Origin: Adineta ricciae
Lineage: Eukaryota; Rotifera; Eurotatoria; Adinetida; Adinetidae
DNA length: 64,000 nucleotides
Reading direction: 5' to 3'
Assembly: GCA_905250025.1 (NCBI GenBank)
Contig: CAJNOJ010000001.1
Location: 620,001-684,000 of the forward strand
Numbering within the stretch: the first letter of the stretch is position 1; every line of letters begins with the position of its first letter. The translations under genes and the position numbers were made by a program. Shown here piece by piece: positions 9,511 through 20,934 of this stretch. The notes under the pieces are model-generated. The model did no database searches. It worked only from the letters and a program-made list of their open reading frames with translations, and was not told where the DNA came from.

Positions 9511-11229
9511 ATGCTGTTGATAAAACCAACCCGGTGTATACTAGTCTATTTGATAATGATAGTGTTTATTGTTGGCTCTCATTCACAAGATATTTTTGAT
9601 ATTTTCAACAATGCCAAAGATCAAGTCGTGCAGAAAGTGGATTATGCTTCGACAAAAGTCAAAGAAAAAGTTCGACAACAGGTACTCAACCTGGTATGGA
9701 TTCATTCGAAGATTCAATCTTTCATTGACCAACACTTTGTCTTCGTAGAAAGATGGTGAAACTTGTCCACCAACACATACAACAGAATATCGAACAGTTT
9801 TAGCTGCCTATCGACATGTCATTAAAGATTGGCTTGAAAAGTTTCCTGTAAGTTCAGTGACGAGTTTAACCTTCCTTGAGAAACAATTCTTGATTTTTTC
9901 CAGTCACAAAACTCCAAAGACTACCGTCTTTTAATTGATCTGTCTTCTGATGATATTAACCGTCTCAACGAGTTCGCCACTTCAAATCAGTATGAACAAG
10001 TGAGTTATATGACCAATACCTTAAACTTTAGTTGTCACGAACCGCTCGCTTCTAGAAAGATGTACTTCATCAAGTACACATGGTGTCTGATATTCTGAAA
10101 CATATGGTATATGAAGTTCAAGATACACCATTGATAAACAGTCTAAGTTGGTCGAATTGGATTCGATCCTTTAATATCAATACAATCATTAAAGTAAATG
10201 AAGCAAAAAACATGACATTCATAATGCTCATTTGATCTTTTTAGAGCACACTTGTTCTTCTGGCGATTGGTGTGGTAAGTTTTATTAGTATTCGAACACA
10301 TCTACGTCGAGGTCGATGGTTCACAACGTTCGTTTTTGTGGCATTCATTGTATCTGTTATGCAAAACTGGTATACACTCTATCAAGTAAATTCGCTCTCA
10401 TTGTTTCGGAAGGCAAAACACGAGGAACCGTTGTTGATTGTAGGAAGCACAAGCAAAAGTCAATGAAGTGTTAATGAAAAAACTGCCCAAACATTGCCAA
10501 GGTCAATCCATGGGATTTTTCGATATGATCGCAGCTAAACTTGGTCGTTTTGTCGAATTGCCATCGAATGAATGCCGCGAGTATCATATAGCAATGCAAT
10601 CATCGCCACATTTGCAAGTCACACCTATCCAAGTAATGTCTTTTTTTGTTTGAGCGAGTGTATATTAATCGTTTGTTTTGTCATTCAAGGCTATATCGAT
10701 GACTTTCGCTCAATTATTTACAACACCACTCGGAGCTATCGGTGAAAGTTTATCTCAATTCTTTGCCGGTACAATGCGACACGTTCCCTTTGTACTATGG
10801 CCGGTGATTATTCTTTTAATTATATTCATCGCTATCGTCGTTATGTTGATGTACTCTCGATATGAAGTTCATCTGCCATTTATGATGGGCTCTCTTCGAC
10901 CATCTCCACATCCAGCTTTACCGCAAACAACGCCCATAGCTGAACCGATTGAAGGCTCCACAAAAGAAACAGCAAATCAAGTTCGTCAATTACAGCATCA
11001 AGTGGAGTCGCTGAAATTGGAATTGGCAAAGCAAAATCTTTCAATAGAACATCAATCACCAACGTCTACTCGTTCAAGTCGACCATCATCAGTAGAAAAT
11101 CCTTTAAGAGAACGCGAACGGTCTCAATCAAATCAACGATCAAACAGGGAAGATTCCATTGAAAGTGGACTTCGACAACGATCAACACCGAACAACATCG
11201 GATTCAAACAGGAATTTCTTCCTGATTAA
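9511..11229 (+). CDS. CLCC1: Chloride channel CLIC-like protein 1
   Basis: Seven exons, all phase 0: 9511-9681, 9749-9847, 9904-9999, 10056-10193, 10245-10385, 10444-10632 and 10690-11229, giving 457 residues. Residues 1-26 form a signal peptide (ending VGSHSQD). The lumenal part is helical and carries KDWLEKFP and SWSNWIRSF. Then come hydrophobic segments near residues 170-185 and 190-212, the conserved block around ECREYH ... VTPIQAISMTFAQLFTTPLG, and a strong transmembrane segment (VLWPVIILLIIFIAIVVML). The cytosolic tail of about 130 residues is Ser/Arg/Gln-rich with a short coiled coil. CLCC1 is an ER-resident anion channel involved in ER ion balance. The start at 9511 is the first ATG giving a signal peptide; upstream in-frame codons have no ATG. 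Introns are 51-67 bp. Confidence 0.9.
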
Positions 11230-11445
11230 ATTTTTTTCTTTATTTTTGTGATATTTGTAAAAAAAAAAAATTTTAAATAAGCATAAAGTTAAATAACCAA
11301 TCTCGATTCTTATGTATCTGATTAGCTGAACGTCAAACAGACGAACAGGAGTATTATTGACAAGTGATACTTGCAGAACATATTCATGACATACTTATGT
11401 TAATACAAGCGTTTCTTTCTATTCTTTCTTTTTCAACAAGGAAAT

Positions 11446-13543
11446 TTACAGACCAGCAAGTACGCAAATCTCTTGCGAGTCTAACTCTCGATTATACAAT
11501 CGAAATTCATCCATCATACCGATGAAAGATCCCGAGGAAATGGGTATACTACCCGCTAAGCAACTAGCAGGAACCGGTGGTCCTACCGAACCAACATTAG
11601 CTAATGTAATGTAGGCCACTGGATTTAAATCTTGTAAACTAAGAGTACCAATATTCAATGATGACGTTGCAAATTGTCCGTTGACGAACAAACGTATACC
11701 GTTTACATTATTGTAAACTACAGCGATGTGTGTCCATGTATTTGATGGTATAATGGGTCCCATAGTACTATTTACATTTGGACCGGGTTGCATCCATTGA
11801 CAAACTAAAGCTCCTGACGATGCGAAAGCAAGAAGATCATAGCAAGTGCCTGATCCATTTGCCATCGTAGACAAATGTATTATAGTACCGCTTGGAGTGC
11901 TACTGGTCGGATTGATCCATAACGAGAAGGAAAAAGATTGTTCATAATTTCGTAATCGAGGATAACACAGAGCTTGAAAGTAACTGGTACTTGACGTAAA
12001 GGATACAGCTTGACCAACACGACCAATGGAAACTGCATTCATTCCTGATGCAACACCATTACACAGATTAAAACTGTAATCGTTCCAAGTGCCATTTGAG
12101 TCAAACGGATAGTAGACTACTAATGTCGCGTCGTTGTATATTTGACAGGTAGTGCGTGTAGAACCGGCTGAAATGGTGAACTGATCGATCCTTCTACAAA
12201 ATAAAATAAGAAAAAGTGCAATACTACAGATTCAAAACATATGAATGAAAGAGAAAAGGCTAGAGCAATGAGCGTACCCGAAATAGTATGAAGGTCCATA
12301 GGACACCGATGACGTTTTTCCAATGATTGTGACTGAACCTGTTGACGTTGCTCGAAATGGATTGACAATACCACTTGAAATAGCATCGATCTCTCCATTA
12401 ACATAGATCTGCTGTTGCAGTCGATTTAAATCGTACACCAACGTCACATGAAACCAATTATTTGTTGAAAGCACAGTCGTACCAATCAATACATTACTTG
12501 ACGCGTTCATTGCATCAAATGAGAGTGCCACCCTCCCAGATCGTATACTTAACGATAGACAAATAGAGTTTGAATCACATTGGCTAAATATACCCAGATC
12601 GTTCCCGGCACTAATTACTGTTGGATATACCCATGTTTGTACCGTAAAACTTCGCAGGGATAGATTGACATACGGTATTTGAATATACTGTTGGCTGCCA
12701 GCGGGCAAATAAACTGCTTGACTTATATATCCTGGATTACTAGCCGATAATACTGGTGAGCCATACGGTGTACCTGTTGCATATCCTGTTAGATCATTAT
12801 AATTGCCGTCGAATTGATAAAGAACAGTGATAATCGTCGTACGGTAGGGTGTTTCTCGTCCAATACATGTTGAATTCGAACAAACCGAAACCGTAATATT
12901 AGTGAAAGAAGCTAGTAAATCAAGAAATATTCAACGATTGATATAGAAATTAATTCACTTACACTCCGAGTTTTGACGAATAACTGTAAAATACACAGGT
13001 AGAATAATTATGATAAGGATGACTGTTATTATGGAGATTATACCAATTACCTTCAGAAAAAACTTTTGTTTTGGGGTCAACTGGCTAAACGATTGAAATA
13101 ATAAGTTTGGGTAGAAGTAGAACACAAGATTTATAAAGTACTTACTTATACCAACTCCAGAGCCTATTATTATACGGGATTTTTTTCGCTTCTGGAGTAT
13201 TGAGATTCTCAATTGGAGGAGATATCGGTGAGACCATGTTAACTGATGATAGGCGATTTATTTTCGGCTTTTTATGGGATTCATCACTGCTTCGTTTTGT
13301 CGACGCATTGATTGGCGCTGGTTTTAAAGAAGTCAAAGGCAGATAATCCACAGCAAGTGTGCTGGTCATGTTTGTTGGAGGGGAAATTTGCTCTTGACTA
13401 GCAGTAGGCTTTGTCTACAAAGTGAACCTGGAATATCCTGTGTGAAACAGTTGTACACATACCTTTTGAGCAGCCGCATTTGCACGTGGAATATATTCAA
13501 TACGTGCTCGAATATCTTTTTCAACACAGCGTGTTTTCTCCAT
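11446..13543 (-). CDS. Type II membrane protein with two LamG / concanavalin A-like domains
   Basis: Five exons on the minus strand: 13463-13543, 13146-13414, 12963-13084, 12278-12911 and 11446-12193. They total 1854 nt and 617 residues with phases 0, 2, 1, 2. Residues 1-120 are cytosolic-type, polar and rich in Ser/Lys/Pro. A single transmembrane helix lies at about residues 130-152 (VIGIISIITVILIIIILPVY). The outer part has two jelly-roll domains of about 170-200 residues, each with the pattern LSLRSFTVQTWVYPT or SFSFSLWINP, then NWFHVTLVYD or TWTHIAVVYN, then IYVNGE or LFVNGQ, and the second ending MDEFRLYNREL. Both start with a YQFDG or YPFDSNG motif. These domains bind glycans or proteins; such architectures are common in bdelloids. 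The ligand is unknown. It is convergent with CLCC1 (216 bp apart). Confidence 0.88.
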
Positions 13544-14330
13544 AGATCTTCAATCACAACCGAAAGGAGAAGTGATACACACGAAATCGTCTATTGTCCT
13601 TTATGCCGTTGATGTATTGCTTGAAGTATTATTAAGAAATTTAGAAAGATTCATTCGCGACATTGTTGAAATTGTGAGCAAAAGTGGAATAATTTATTCT
13701 TCGTCTTTTATTTTGTCTAATTTCGAACTCTCCGATTGCTTTTAATTCTATTTATATTCAACATGAATTCTATCAGAATGCCTTTGTTTTCTTTCAAAAT
13801 AAAACAATACCAAACATTCATCTATGCGTTCGATTTCTTACAATTTCAAAAAGAAGTTCTCGCGAAAGTATTCTATCATAACTGTCCATATTGTTTCTTC
13901 AAAGTTAATAAACTTATTGATATTCATGATTATGTTTTCACAAGGATTCACCGTTATTAATTTAGAGGATTCGAACGAAGGAACATTGTGCTTTATGTGA
14001 TTCCATAGAACATCTAGCGCAAAAATAAGTATTTTTGTAGGAAAAAAACGGACAACAAACATGGAAAGCATCTTTCAGTGTCTAGTAGATACTAGCGTCA
14101 TCTGCCATTGCTTGATTTATTTGTCAATTAGAACGGCCTGTCCTATTCATTGATTCATTCATTTATCTATATTTGTGTTTGGCATTGGTTGGTAGATGAT
14201 TTAATACATCTCTGTCCCTCTCTTGTCATCGACCATGATTAATATGTTTACTTCGTATATATTTTATCTACGTTGAGGACAATCATTGACAATCTGATTC
14301 TTCTTTTTTATTTGAGATTCAAACATCAAA
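13544..14330. other. Intergenic (divergent promoters)
   Basis: About 790 bp of AT-rich DNA between the LamG gene and the next plus-strand gene. Two opposed 75-codon frames near 13736-14071 overlap each other and look random. Nothing else is supported. Confidence 0.55.
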
Positions 14331-14684
14331 ATGGTATGTTTCTTCGTGTTTTCGAATGAATCAATGAAAATTTTTCTACAAACTTTCATTTAGACTCAAA
14401 ATAATACATCAATCTTATCAGATGTGAGCACGTGTCTCAACGAAGCTATGGACTCCATGTTCAACAATAGTCCCAATATCTTAACATCTGATCAGACAAC
14501 TTTTCACTTCGATTTATCCAGTGATAGTAAATTTCTGTCGCCTGAAACACTGAAATTATTGATGAATAAGCGAAAGCTAGCCTCGGATGCAGTTGCTACT
14601 GATGGAGGAGCAGAAGAAGACAATGGTAATGTCAAACGTTTATGTTCAATGAATGATCATCATCAACAAGAACAAAGAACGTGA
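14331..14684 (+). CDS. Hypothetical 97-residue protein with an ATG-only first coding exon
   Basis: The ATG at 14331-14333 sits in good context (CAAAATGG) and is followed at once by the donor GTATGT. The acceptor TTTAG ends at 14393 and the second exon, 14394-14684, stays open for 96 codons to TGA. The first coding exon is thus a single codon (plus 5' UTR) before a 60-bp intron. The protein is soluble and polar: Asn/Ser/Thr-rich at first, with a short helix SPETLKLLMNKRKL at about residues 47-60, then an acidic patch and a His/Gln-rich end. No signal peptide, membrane segment or known domain was recognised. AATAAA occurs near 14812. An alternative start at an inner ATG (about 14449) would shorten it. 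Coding-like composition and clean splice sites support it; expression evidence is missing. Confidence 0.5.
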
Positions 14685-14968
14685 TTTAGGATGTTAAGAA
14701 TCCATTTGTCAGATGAACGCTGTATTAGCGCGTTGCATATCGATTGATCAATCGTTGTGTACATGTTGATAGTAATGTCTGTTCTGGAATTTGTTTATAT
14801 ATTTTCAGAATAATAAAAAGAGTCGAGAAAAACCATGGATCTAATTTCATTGCTATCAAAGAAAATCATTATTGATCTAATCGATCAACTTTATTGTGTA
14901 TTATTACTTGTTCTTTAAATACAGAAGAAAAAAAACACATATTGCATGTTACAGCAAAACAAATGCTT

Positions 14969-16134
14969 CTAAATATCTGTTATTGTTGTGTATTTTCCCG
15001 TCGTAGTATTATTGCTATTGCTTGAAATGGCCGTTGTTAAGGAGAATGGATTTGTTTGAGCTAACGACATCAAATCCACTGGTAATGGAAAAATGATGGT
15101 TGAATTTTGTTCTGTAGCGATATTACTCAATGTTTGTAGGTATCGTAGTTGCATAGCACATGGTGATTGAGAGAGAATATCTGCCGCTTCTCTTAATGCA
15201 TTGGATGCTTTGAATTCCCCTTCACTGGCGATAATCTAACAAAACACGATAGAGAGTGTGAACAAACAAAACTGATGATAAGGATTACTTTTGCTCTTGC
15301 TTCGCGTGCTGCTTCAGCTTCAGCAGCCATGATTCGTTGGAGACCTTTCGGTAGACGAACATCCTTGATCTCGACTCGTTCAACTTTGATACCCCAATTG
15401 TCAGTTGCATCATCTAGACATTCTCGCATAAAATTCGATACAGCACCACGATCGCACAGTAATTCCGATAACAAACGTGTGCCCAGAACGTTTCTCAATG
15501 ATGTCTGTGCAAGTAGATGCGCTGATTCTTGAGCATTCTCAACGTTCGAAATTGATCGTGTTGGATGAAATACTCGATAATATACAACGGCATCGACAGC
15601 AACTGTAACACTATCACGTGTCAAGACTTCTTGAGGAGGTACATCAAATGAAACAGTACGAATATCAACGAGATGGAGAGTATCGATACATGGCAAAATG
15701 AAACACATTCCAGGACCGCGCGCGGATGCACTATTTAAACGACCTAAACGAAAAACAACTGCACGCTCGTATTCCTGGACGATTTTCAACGCAATAAATA
15801 TTGAAAATGGAAAAAAGAGTATGATCAAACACCAAGAGCAGAGAATCAATGTTGTTTCACAAAGAGTTCGCTGTTCCTTGAATAATTCTTCGTCAATAAC
15901 ATATGGTACATCATGTTTTCCCAATAAACGACGATGATTTGGTCGGGTATGTTTTAAAACTGGTTCTTCTCGACGACGAGTATCATCAAATATCGCTGCC
16001 AGGGACGATTTTCGACGCTCGGTACGTGTCGGGGTCACATGTGATGGCATCAATGGAACGGTAAATGGTTGTTGCTCATCATTGTCATTGAACGCTGTTA
16101 CATCAGTTGCTGATTCTCGTCGTGATGAACTCAT
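14969..16134 (-). CDS. Stomatin-like SPFH/Band 7 membrane protein
   Basis: Two exons, 15289-16134 and 14969-15235, with a 53-bp phase-0 intron, give 370 residues. The N-terminal ~85 residues are basic, Ser/Thr-rich and not conserved. A hydrophobic hairpin with a central proline ([17 protein letters not shown]) at about residues 96-118 inserts in the inner membrane leaflet. It is followed by the SPFH domain: [46 protein letters not shown], then the helix [13 protein letters not shown] and [14 protein letters not shown]. The end [20 protein letters not shown] is the classic stomatin oligomerisation segment. Stomatins organise cholesterol-rich membrane domains and regulate ion channels such as DEG/ENaC and ASIC. 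It is closest to the stomatin/MEC-2 group by motif; the Asn/Thr tail is lineage-specific. No catalytic role is expected. Confidence 0.93.
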
Positions 16135-16999
16135 TTATGACTATATAGAATAGGAATCTAATAAAAGAAACGTTATCGGAACGAAATAACCCTTTCAATA
16201 GAAGAAATATATTGTGAATGAAAAGAAGCTTTTAATAATATATTTCATGTTCCTATGTATGTAAGACGACATAAGACAGATCATTTTCACAGGAACTTAT
16301 GGAGCAAACGATAGAGGAAAATTCTACCTATCTACTTATCTGAGAACCCAAAAGTATAAACATCTCTAAGTGATGAATACGTCTCGACAGACGGACTAGA
16401 ACAATTAAGTATGATACTTCACGTACCAATAATATCGATCATAAAGGTTCAATGAAAATTTCATTATTAAAATCTCGGCAAAAAAAATGCTCGTCTGTAC
16501 ATGAAGTTCGATGCTTGATTGTTGCTGCGATGTCTAATAAAATGTTTGCATGGAATCGAACAATAATTGCTTCATTTGATTGACGAGAACTCGCACAGAT
16601 GTACTTATTTGATTATGGTCATGATTAATTGATACATGCATCCTTTTTTTCTTTTCCTCTTTTTCTTTCCTTAATGAATAGACATGGTCATTTCAAGAGT
16701 TTGTAATACTCTGTCATCGATTTACTTTTTCCTGTGTGTTGATAATTTATTATCAGCATAGAAAATAGACAATAAAGATAATTAGCTGAAGACATATCGA
16801 AACCTTCATTTTCTTTATCCTATTCCCATGGATATAACTTGCTTCTAATTAAAAATGAGAATCGTCAACTTTGATTCTATTGAAGAGATAGACATCTATG
16901 AAATACCTACGATTGGTTCGATTCGTTTCACCAGTGATTTTTCTGTAATTGCATATATTTTCTTTCAATTTTTGAAAAAGTGCATAAAGACAGACAACG
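16135..16999. other. Intergenic (divergent promoters of stomatin and XLF genes)
   Basis: About 865 bp, AT-rich. Frames just before 17000 are in other phases and have no support. I see no exon. Confidence 0.55.
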
Positions 17000-18073
17000 A
17001 TGTCAACGTCAGTCGAATCGTTCAAAACATTTGCAGCGAATCTGCCCAAAACATTTTCTCATCAACCATGTATGGTTGTTCATGTATCACAATCGAATTT
17101 ACCACCATCACCCTGGTCCGGGAATACAAATCGTAATACTCAACTTTGTTGTCAACCTCATTTCGATCCGAAGACCAATGGTGGTCAGTATGAAATAGCT
17201 TTCTATGATAATGGTTATGCGTACTACGAAGAATTAGCGGGAACGCGTTTGCTTAGACGTTTAGAACGTTACAATCCTCAAATGGAATTTCCCGATCTAC
17301 CGAAAGTGTTAAATGCAATGAAACAAATCTTAGAGAATTCAGCGACAAATCCGACCGGTAATCAAATCAATGTAAAATTGCTGAATGATGATGAATTAGT
17401 TGTTGAAATCAAAGGTAAACACTTTGACAAATCTTAACATTCGATATCGAATTGAACAATTTTAGGTCTTTTACAAGGTTCAATCCTTTTCACATATGTA
17501 TTCGAATGTCGACGACGTGAAGGTGAATTCTACGAAGCTAACTATGTTCGTCAAATCGTCTACTGTCTTGCTGAACGTAAAAGTCGCGAATTAGAATTGA
17601 TTAAAATCATTCAAGCTAAAGACAAGGAACTTGATGATTATCGTTCTCAAGGCACATGTCAACTCCAACGTCCCTGGCTTGCGACACAACCATTTGATAA
17701 AGATGATTTTGATAAATCAACCTCACAACAGGCTCAACAACGTCATGATGATGTTCTTCTTCACACATTAGATCTTGCATTCGATCGCGAAGGACAACAA
17801 TTGATCGAGGATTGTTTATTAAGAAATGAATATCGCAAACGTGCGCATTCGTCACAAGGTAGTAATAGTGCATCATCAACGAAGACACCTAAGACGACAA
17901 ATTCATTACAAAAACGCACGCCAAGTCGACAGCAGTCAACTTCAAGTCAACCATTGAATGATGAAGAAGCAGCGGCTGAACGTCGTCGACACGCAGAGCT
18001 TGAAGAACGACTTCGATTAGATAAAGAACGTGATGAACAAATTGCTAAGAAGAAAAAGAAGAAATTTGTCTAA
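17000..18073 (+). CDS. NHEJ1: XLF/NHEJ1-like non-homologous end-joining factor
   Basis: Two exons, 17000-17414 and 17466-18073, with a 51-bp intron in phase 1, give 340 residues. The globular head spans about residues 1-165. It is followed by a helix with ELELIKIIQAKDKELDDYRS, which matches the XLF stalk pattern (a long helix ending KDLEIQDYQ in vertebrates). Then comes a turn with the WLATQPFDKDDFD segment, equivalent to the TEPFEENSF region where the stalk folds back. The tail (residues ~230-340) is Ser/Thr/Gln-rich with two charged helices and ends in a run of six lysines followed by Phe-Val, resembling the basic-aromatic Ku-binding end of XLF. XLF bridges broken DNA ends with XRCC4 and ligase IV in the nucleus. 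PAXX or XRCC4 are less likely because of the stalk motif. Confidence 0.72.
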
Positions 18074-18452
18074 TCAATTGTTTTATTTATGTGTGATAGT
18101 CCTTTTACTCTACTTTTGTATATGTCATACAAATACATCAATGTTCGAACAATAATATGATTGAATAGCAAAAACATATCTTCTCTAGTATCACAGTAAA
18201 TTCGACGTTGTCGAGTGCGATATTCATGAACGAAAAAGAGAAAAAAAAAAGAAAGAAGTAATCGATTGAGTATGATGAGAATGAAAGAAACACGTAAGGT
18301 AGCAAAAGAAAGAATACACGGGAGATATGGCCTATTGCCAAATCAACGAAGAAGAGACAAAAACACAAAGTGATATCGATGACTGAGCCGAGAAATAAGG
18401 GTGAGAGTGTGGATATTTTCGAAACAAGTTTTACTATTGAAATAGTCATTCG
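18074..18452. other. Intergenic, 379 bp
   Basis: Holds the 3' end of the XLF gene and the promoter of the fucosyltransferase. The 103-codon minus frame at 18138-18449 is a low-complexity shadow. Confidence 0.5.
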
Positions 18453-19917
18453 ATGCGAAGATCACGTAAATATCTCACTTTCGGGTTTCTTTTGGGTACA
18501 TTTGCATTTAATATTTATCTTCTCTTGCAATTCCATGTGGAAGAAGAACCAGTACTACGCTATGAATCTCAACAAAAACAATTTCTTATTTTGGACTGGA
18601 CGGCGAAGCATCACATATTCAGAGAAGATGAGATAATACAATGTAAGTCTTTGCGGACGCATTGCAAATGATATCGAGTTCATTCTAGGTGATTTCTCAC
18701 ATATTACTCCTGAATATTGTCAATCAAGATTCGATTCGATCGCGAGTGAATCTCGCCGTTCATATTTCATTCAGCGTTGTTCTCATTTACCAACACTTGC
18801 AATCCGTTGGACGGCTGACCAATCGTATCTGAAACAAGCTGACCTTCTTTCTTATCATTCTATCCACATGCCATGGAAAAGATTGCCCAAACTAATCCGA
18901 AACGATCGCAAGCAGCAGTTTTCCACTGTGTATGTTTTGGAAAGCGAAGTACATTCATCTAACGGTCAACATTGGCATCATATCGATTTTCCTATGTGGT
19001 ACAATCTTCAACATTCATATCCCGCGCCAGCAACATATTTCGATCTGAAAATATATCTGAATCAACTGTTCGCACCAGTTCAAGTACCATTTCTGAACAA
19101 AACAACCAGTGCTTCGATTGTTTGGATTATTTCCAATTGGTAAATTCATTTCCTATTGTGATAAGTAACAAAAAAAAATGAAAATGACGTTCTGTTTAGT
19201 CGTGCTAACAATGGTCGTCAGACATTAATCGAGAATTTAATGGCTTATATTCAAATTGATTCATATGGCAAATGTCTAAACAATGTTCATTCAGACAATG
19301 TTCGCATTCGTCAACAATCAAACTCAATTCTATATTCATCCTACAAATTCGTCATTGCTATCGAGAATTCCAATTGTGAAGATTATGTCACCGAAAAACT
19401 ACTTGATGCATTCGCATCCACATCGATTCCAATCGTTGCTAGTCGAAATGGTAAACCAGATTATGCACGATTTGCACCGGAATATTCCTATGTCAATGTC
19501 TATGATTATTCATCACTGAAGGAACTGGCTGATTATTTGAAGTACCTATCGAACAATGAAACAGCTTACAACGAATATCTCTGGTTTAGACGATTGCCTG
19601 CAAACAAATATGCGGTGAGGGTTAACAGAAATTGAAAATGAATGAATCATTTCAAATTGTTCTAGACATCAAAAGGCACGGTCACCCGAACGTTAGCAGA
19701 ATATCTTCAATTAGCTGATGAAATTTTAGGTCGCAATGCAACAATGCGTCAGTGGTTGTTAACTAAAGAAACAAGTGTTAATAAATATTGTAAATTAGCT
19801 CAGTTTATCTATACAACTGACTGGAAGGTTATAGACAAACGAAAGAAAATCGATCGTCTATCGGCAAATGAAGTATGTCTACCTCGTGATGACTTGATAT
19901 CGCATTTTATAAAATAA
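18453..19917 (+). CDS. GT10 alpha-(1,3)-fucosyltransferase
   Basis: Four exons, 18453-18642, 18689-19139, 19200-19614 and 19666-19917, total 1308 nt and 435 residues (phases 1, 2, 0). A short basic N-terminus is followed by a transmembrane anchor at about residues 8-27 (LTFGFLLGTFAFNIYLLLQ), as in Golgi type II enzymes. The catalytic C-terminal half has the GT10 signatures: SNCRANNGRQTLIENLMAYI, then YKFVIAIENSNCEDYVTEK followed by LLDAFASTSIPIV, which together form the GDP-fucose-binding region. Upstream, HMPWKRLP and ADLLSYHS fit the acceptor domain. It should transfer fucose from GDP-fucose to N-acetylglucosamine or similar acceptors on glycans in the Golgi. GT10 genes are multi-copy in bdelloids. 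An AATAAA (19913-19918) overlaps the stop codon. The introns are 46-60 bp. Confidence 0.93.
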
Positions 19918-20511
19918 ACTGAATTTACCAGTCAGTTGTTCCTTCAGATTTTCTTTGTAAAAGAACTTTTTCATTAACGAGCTAGTACGTATTGTAATTC
20001 AAATGATGAAATTTGACACACTTTCTTTTCAAAGTCATAAATATTGTCTACATGTCGTGACATCCGCAGAAGTGTCGTAGATACTTTGTGGAAGAATGAG
20101 AATTGATTAATTGTTGTTCTTTCATGTGAATAGTAAAATGTCAGGATTGTTTATTGAATATCGTCAGGTGCAATGAATTTTATTTCAAAATTTCGTCGAA
20201 AAATTCGAGAAAACCCATAAAAAATTATTCTAATGGCAGTTTCCACACAATAGCATTACACATTTATCCGAGTGCAATTTGAATATTTAATGACGAAAGA
20301 AAAAAAAAAGGTCTACCATAATATGGCTTTTCCTCTTCTATTTAATAAATTAGTTGAAGAAGAAAAGCATAGAAACTATTGTCGTCACAATAACCAGCGC
20401 CTACAGATGCATCTGTCTGACTTTTATGACTAAATACCGGTGCATATATATACTCGTCTGAACATTTTTCTCCAGAGCAGTTTTTCAAACTTCGATTATT
20501 GAAGAATTAAA
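19918..20511. other. Intergenic with a TATA box for the next gene
   Basis: The alternating CATATATATA at 20443-20452 lies about 60 bp before the ATG at 20512 and is a good TATA candidate. The rest shows no exon. Confidence 0.5.
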
Positions 20512-20934
20512 ATGTGGTTTCGAACATTTTGTTTATTAACACTTACAATCTACTTGGAAGTTCACTGCTATGTTCCTGTTCCAAGAATCTACCGTCAAGT
20601 TGAGCTGGCTCTTCGTCATTATTCAACCAATACAGATCACAATCCAATCATACATTCGTTACTTAATGTTCTGGTTCATGATAAACGAGCGAAAGCATTT
20701 GTTACCGATCAAGCAATCGAGAAATCCTTAGAAGATGTGAAAAAGTTCAATAGAAAAGACGAACATGTTCTACGACGACTTCTGTATGGAACAAAAATTT
20801 TACCATCGAATAAAAAACTGCCGACTGTTTTGGAAGAAAGCATCGAATCAGCATTGAATACATTTTTTACATATCCACATGTTGATGATAACCAAACATT
20901 TGAAATTATAACTCGTGAAAGAAAACAATTTTAA
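20512..20934 (+). CDS. Small secreted protein, family unknown
   Basis: One exon encoding 140 residues. Residues 1-19 form a signal peptide (FCLLTLTIYLEVHC). The mature part is about 120 residues, helical, with alternating basic and acidic patches. It has no cysteine apart from those in the signal region, so it is not a disulfide-rich protein. A possible dibasic or basic processing site occurs at DKRAKAF (about residues 59-65) and another at RRLLYG. This could suggest a prohormone, but no repeated or amidated peptide is seen, so that is only a possibility. A TATA-like box lies at 20443-20452 and AATAAA at 20939-20944, just past the stop, which supports a real short transcript. I recognise no family. 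Codon use is like its neighbours. Confidence 0.65.
   Translation: MWFRTFCLLTLTIYLEVHCYVPVPRIYRQVELALRHYSTNTDHNPIIHSLLNVLVHDKRAKAFVTDQAIEKSLEDVKKFNRKDEHVLRRLLYGTKILPSNKKLPTVLEESIESALNTFFTYPHVDDNQTFEIITRERKQF

Noticed and set aside
16855-17198. Overlapping plus-strand frames before and inside the XLF start
   Set aside because: They are in other phases than the XLF exon and have no similarity.
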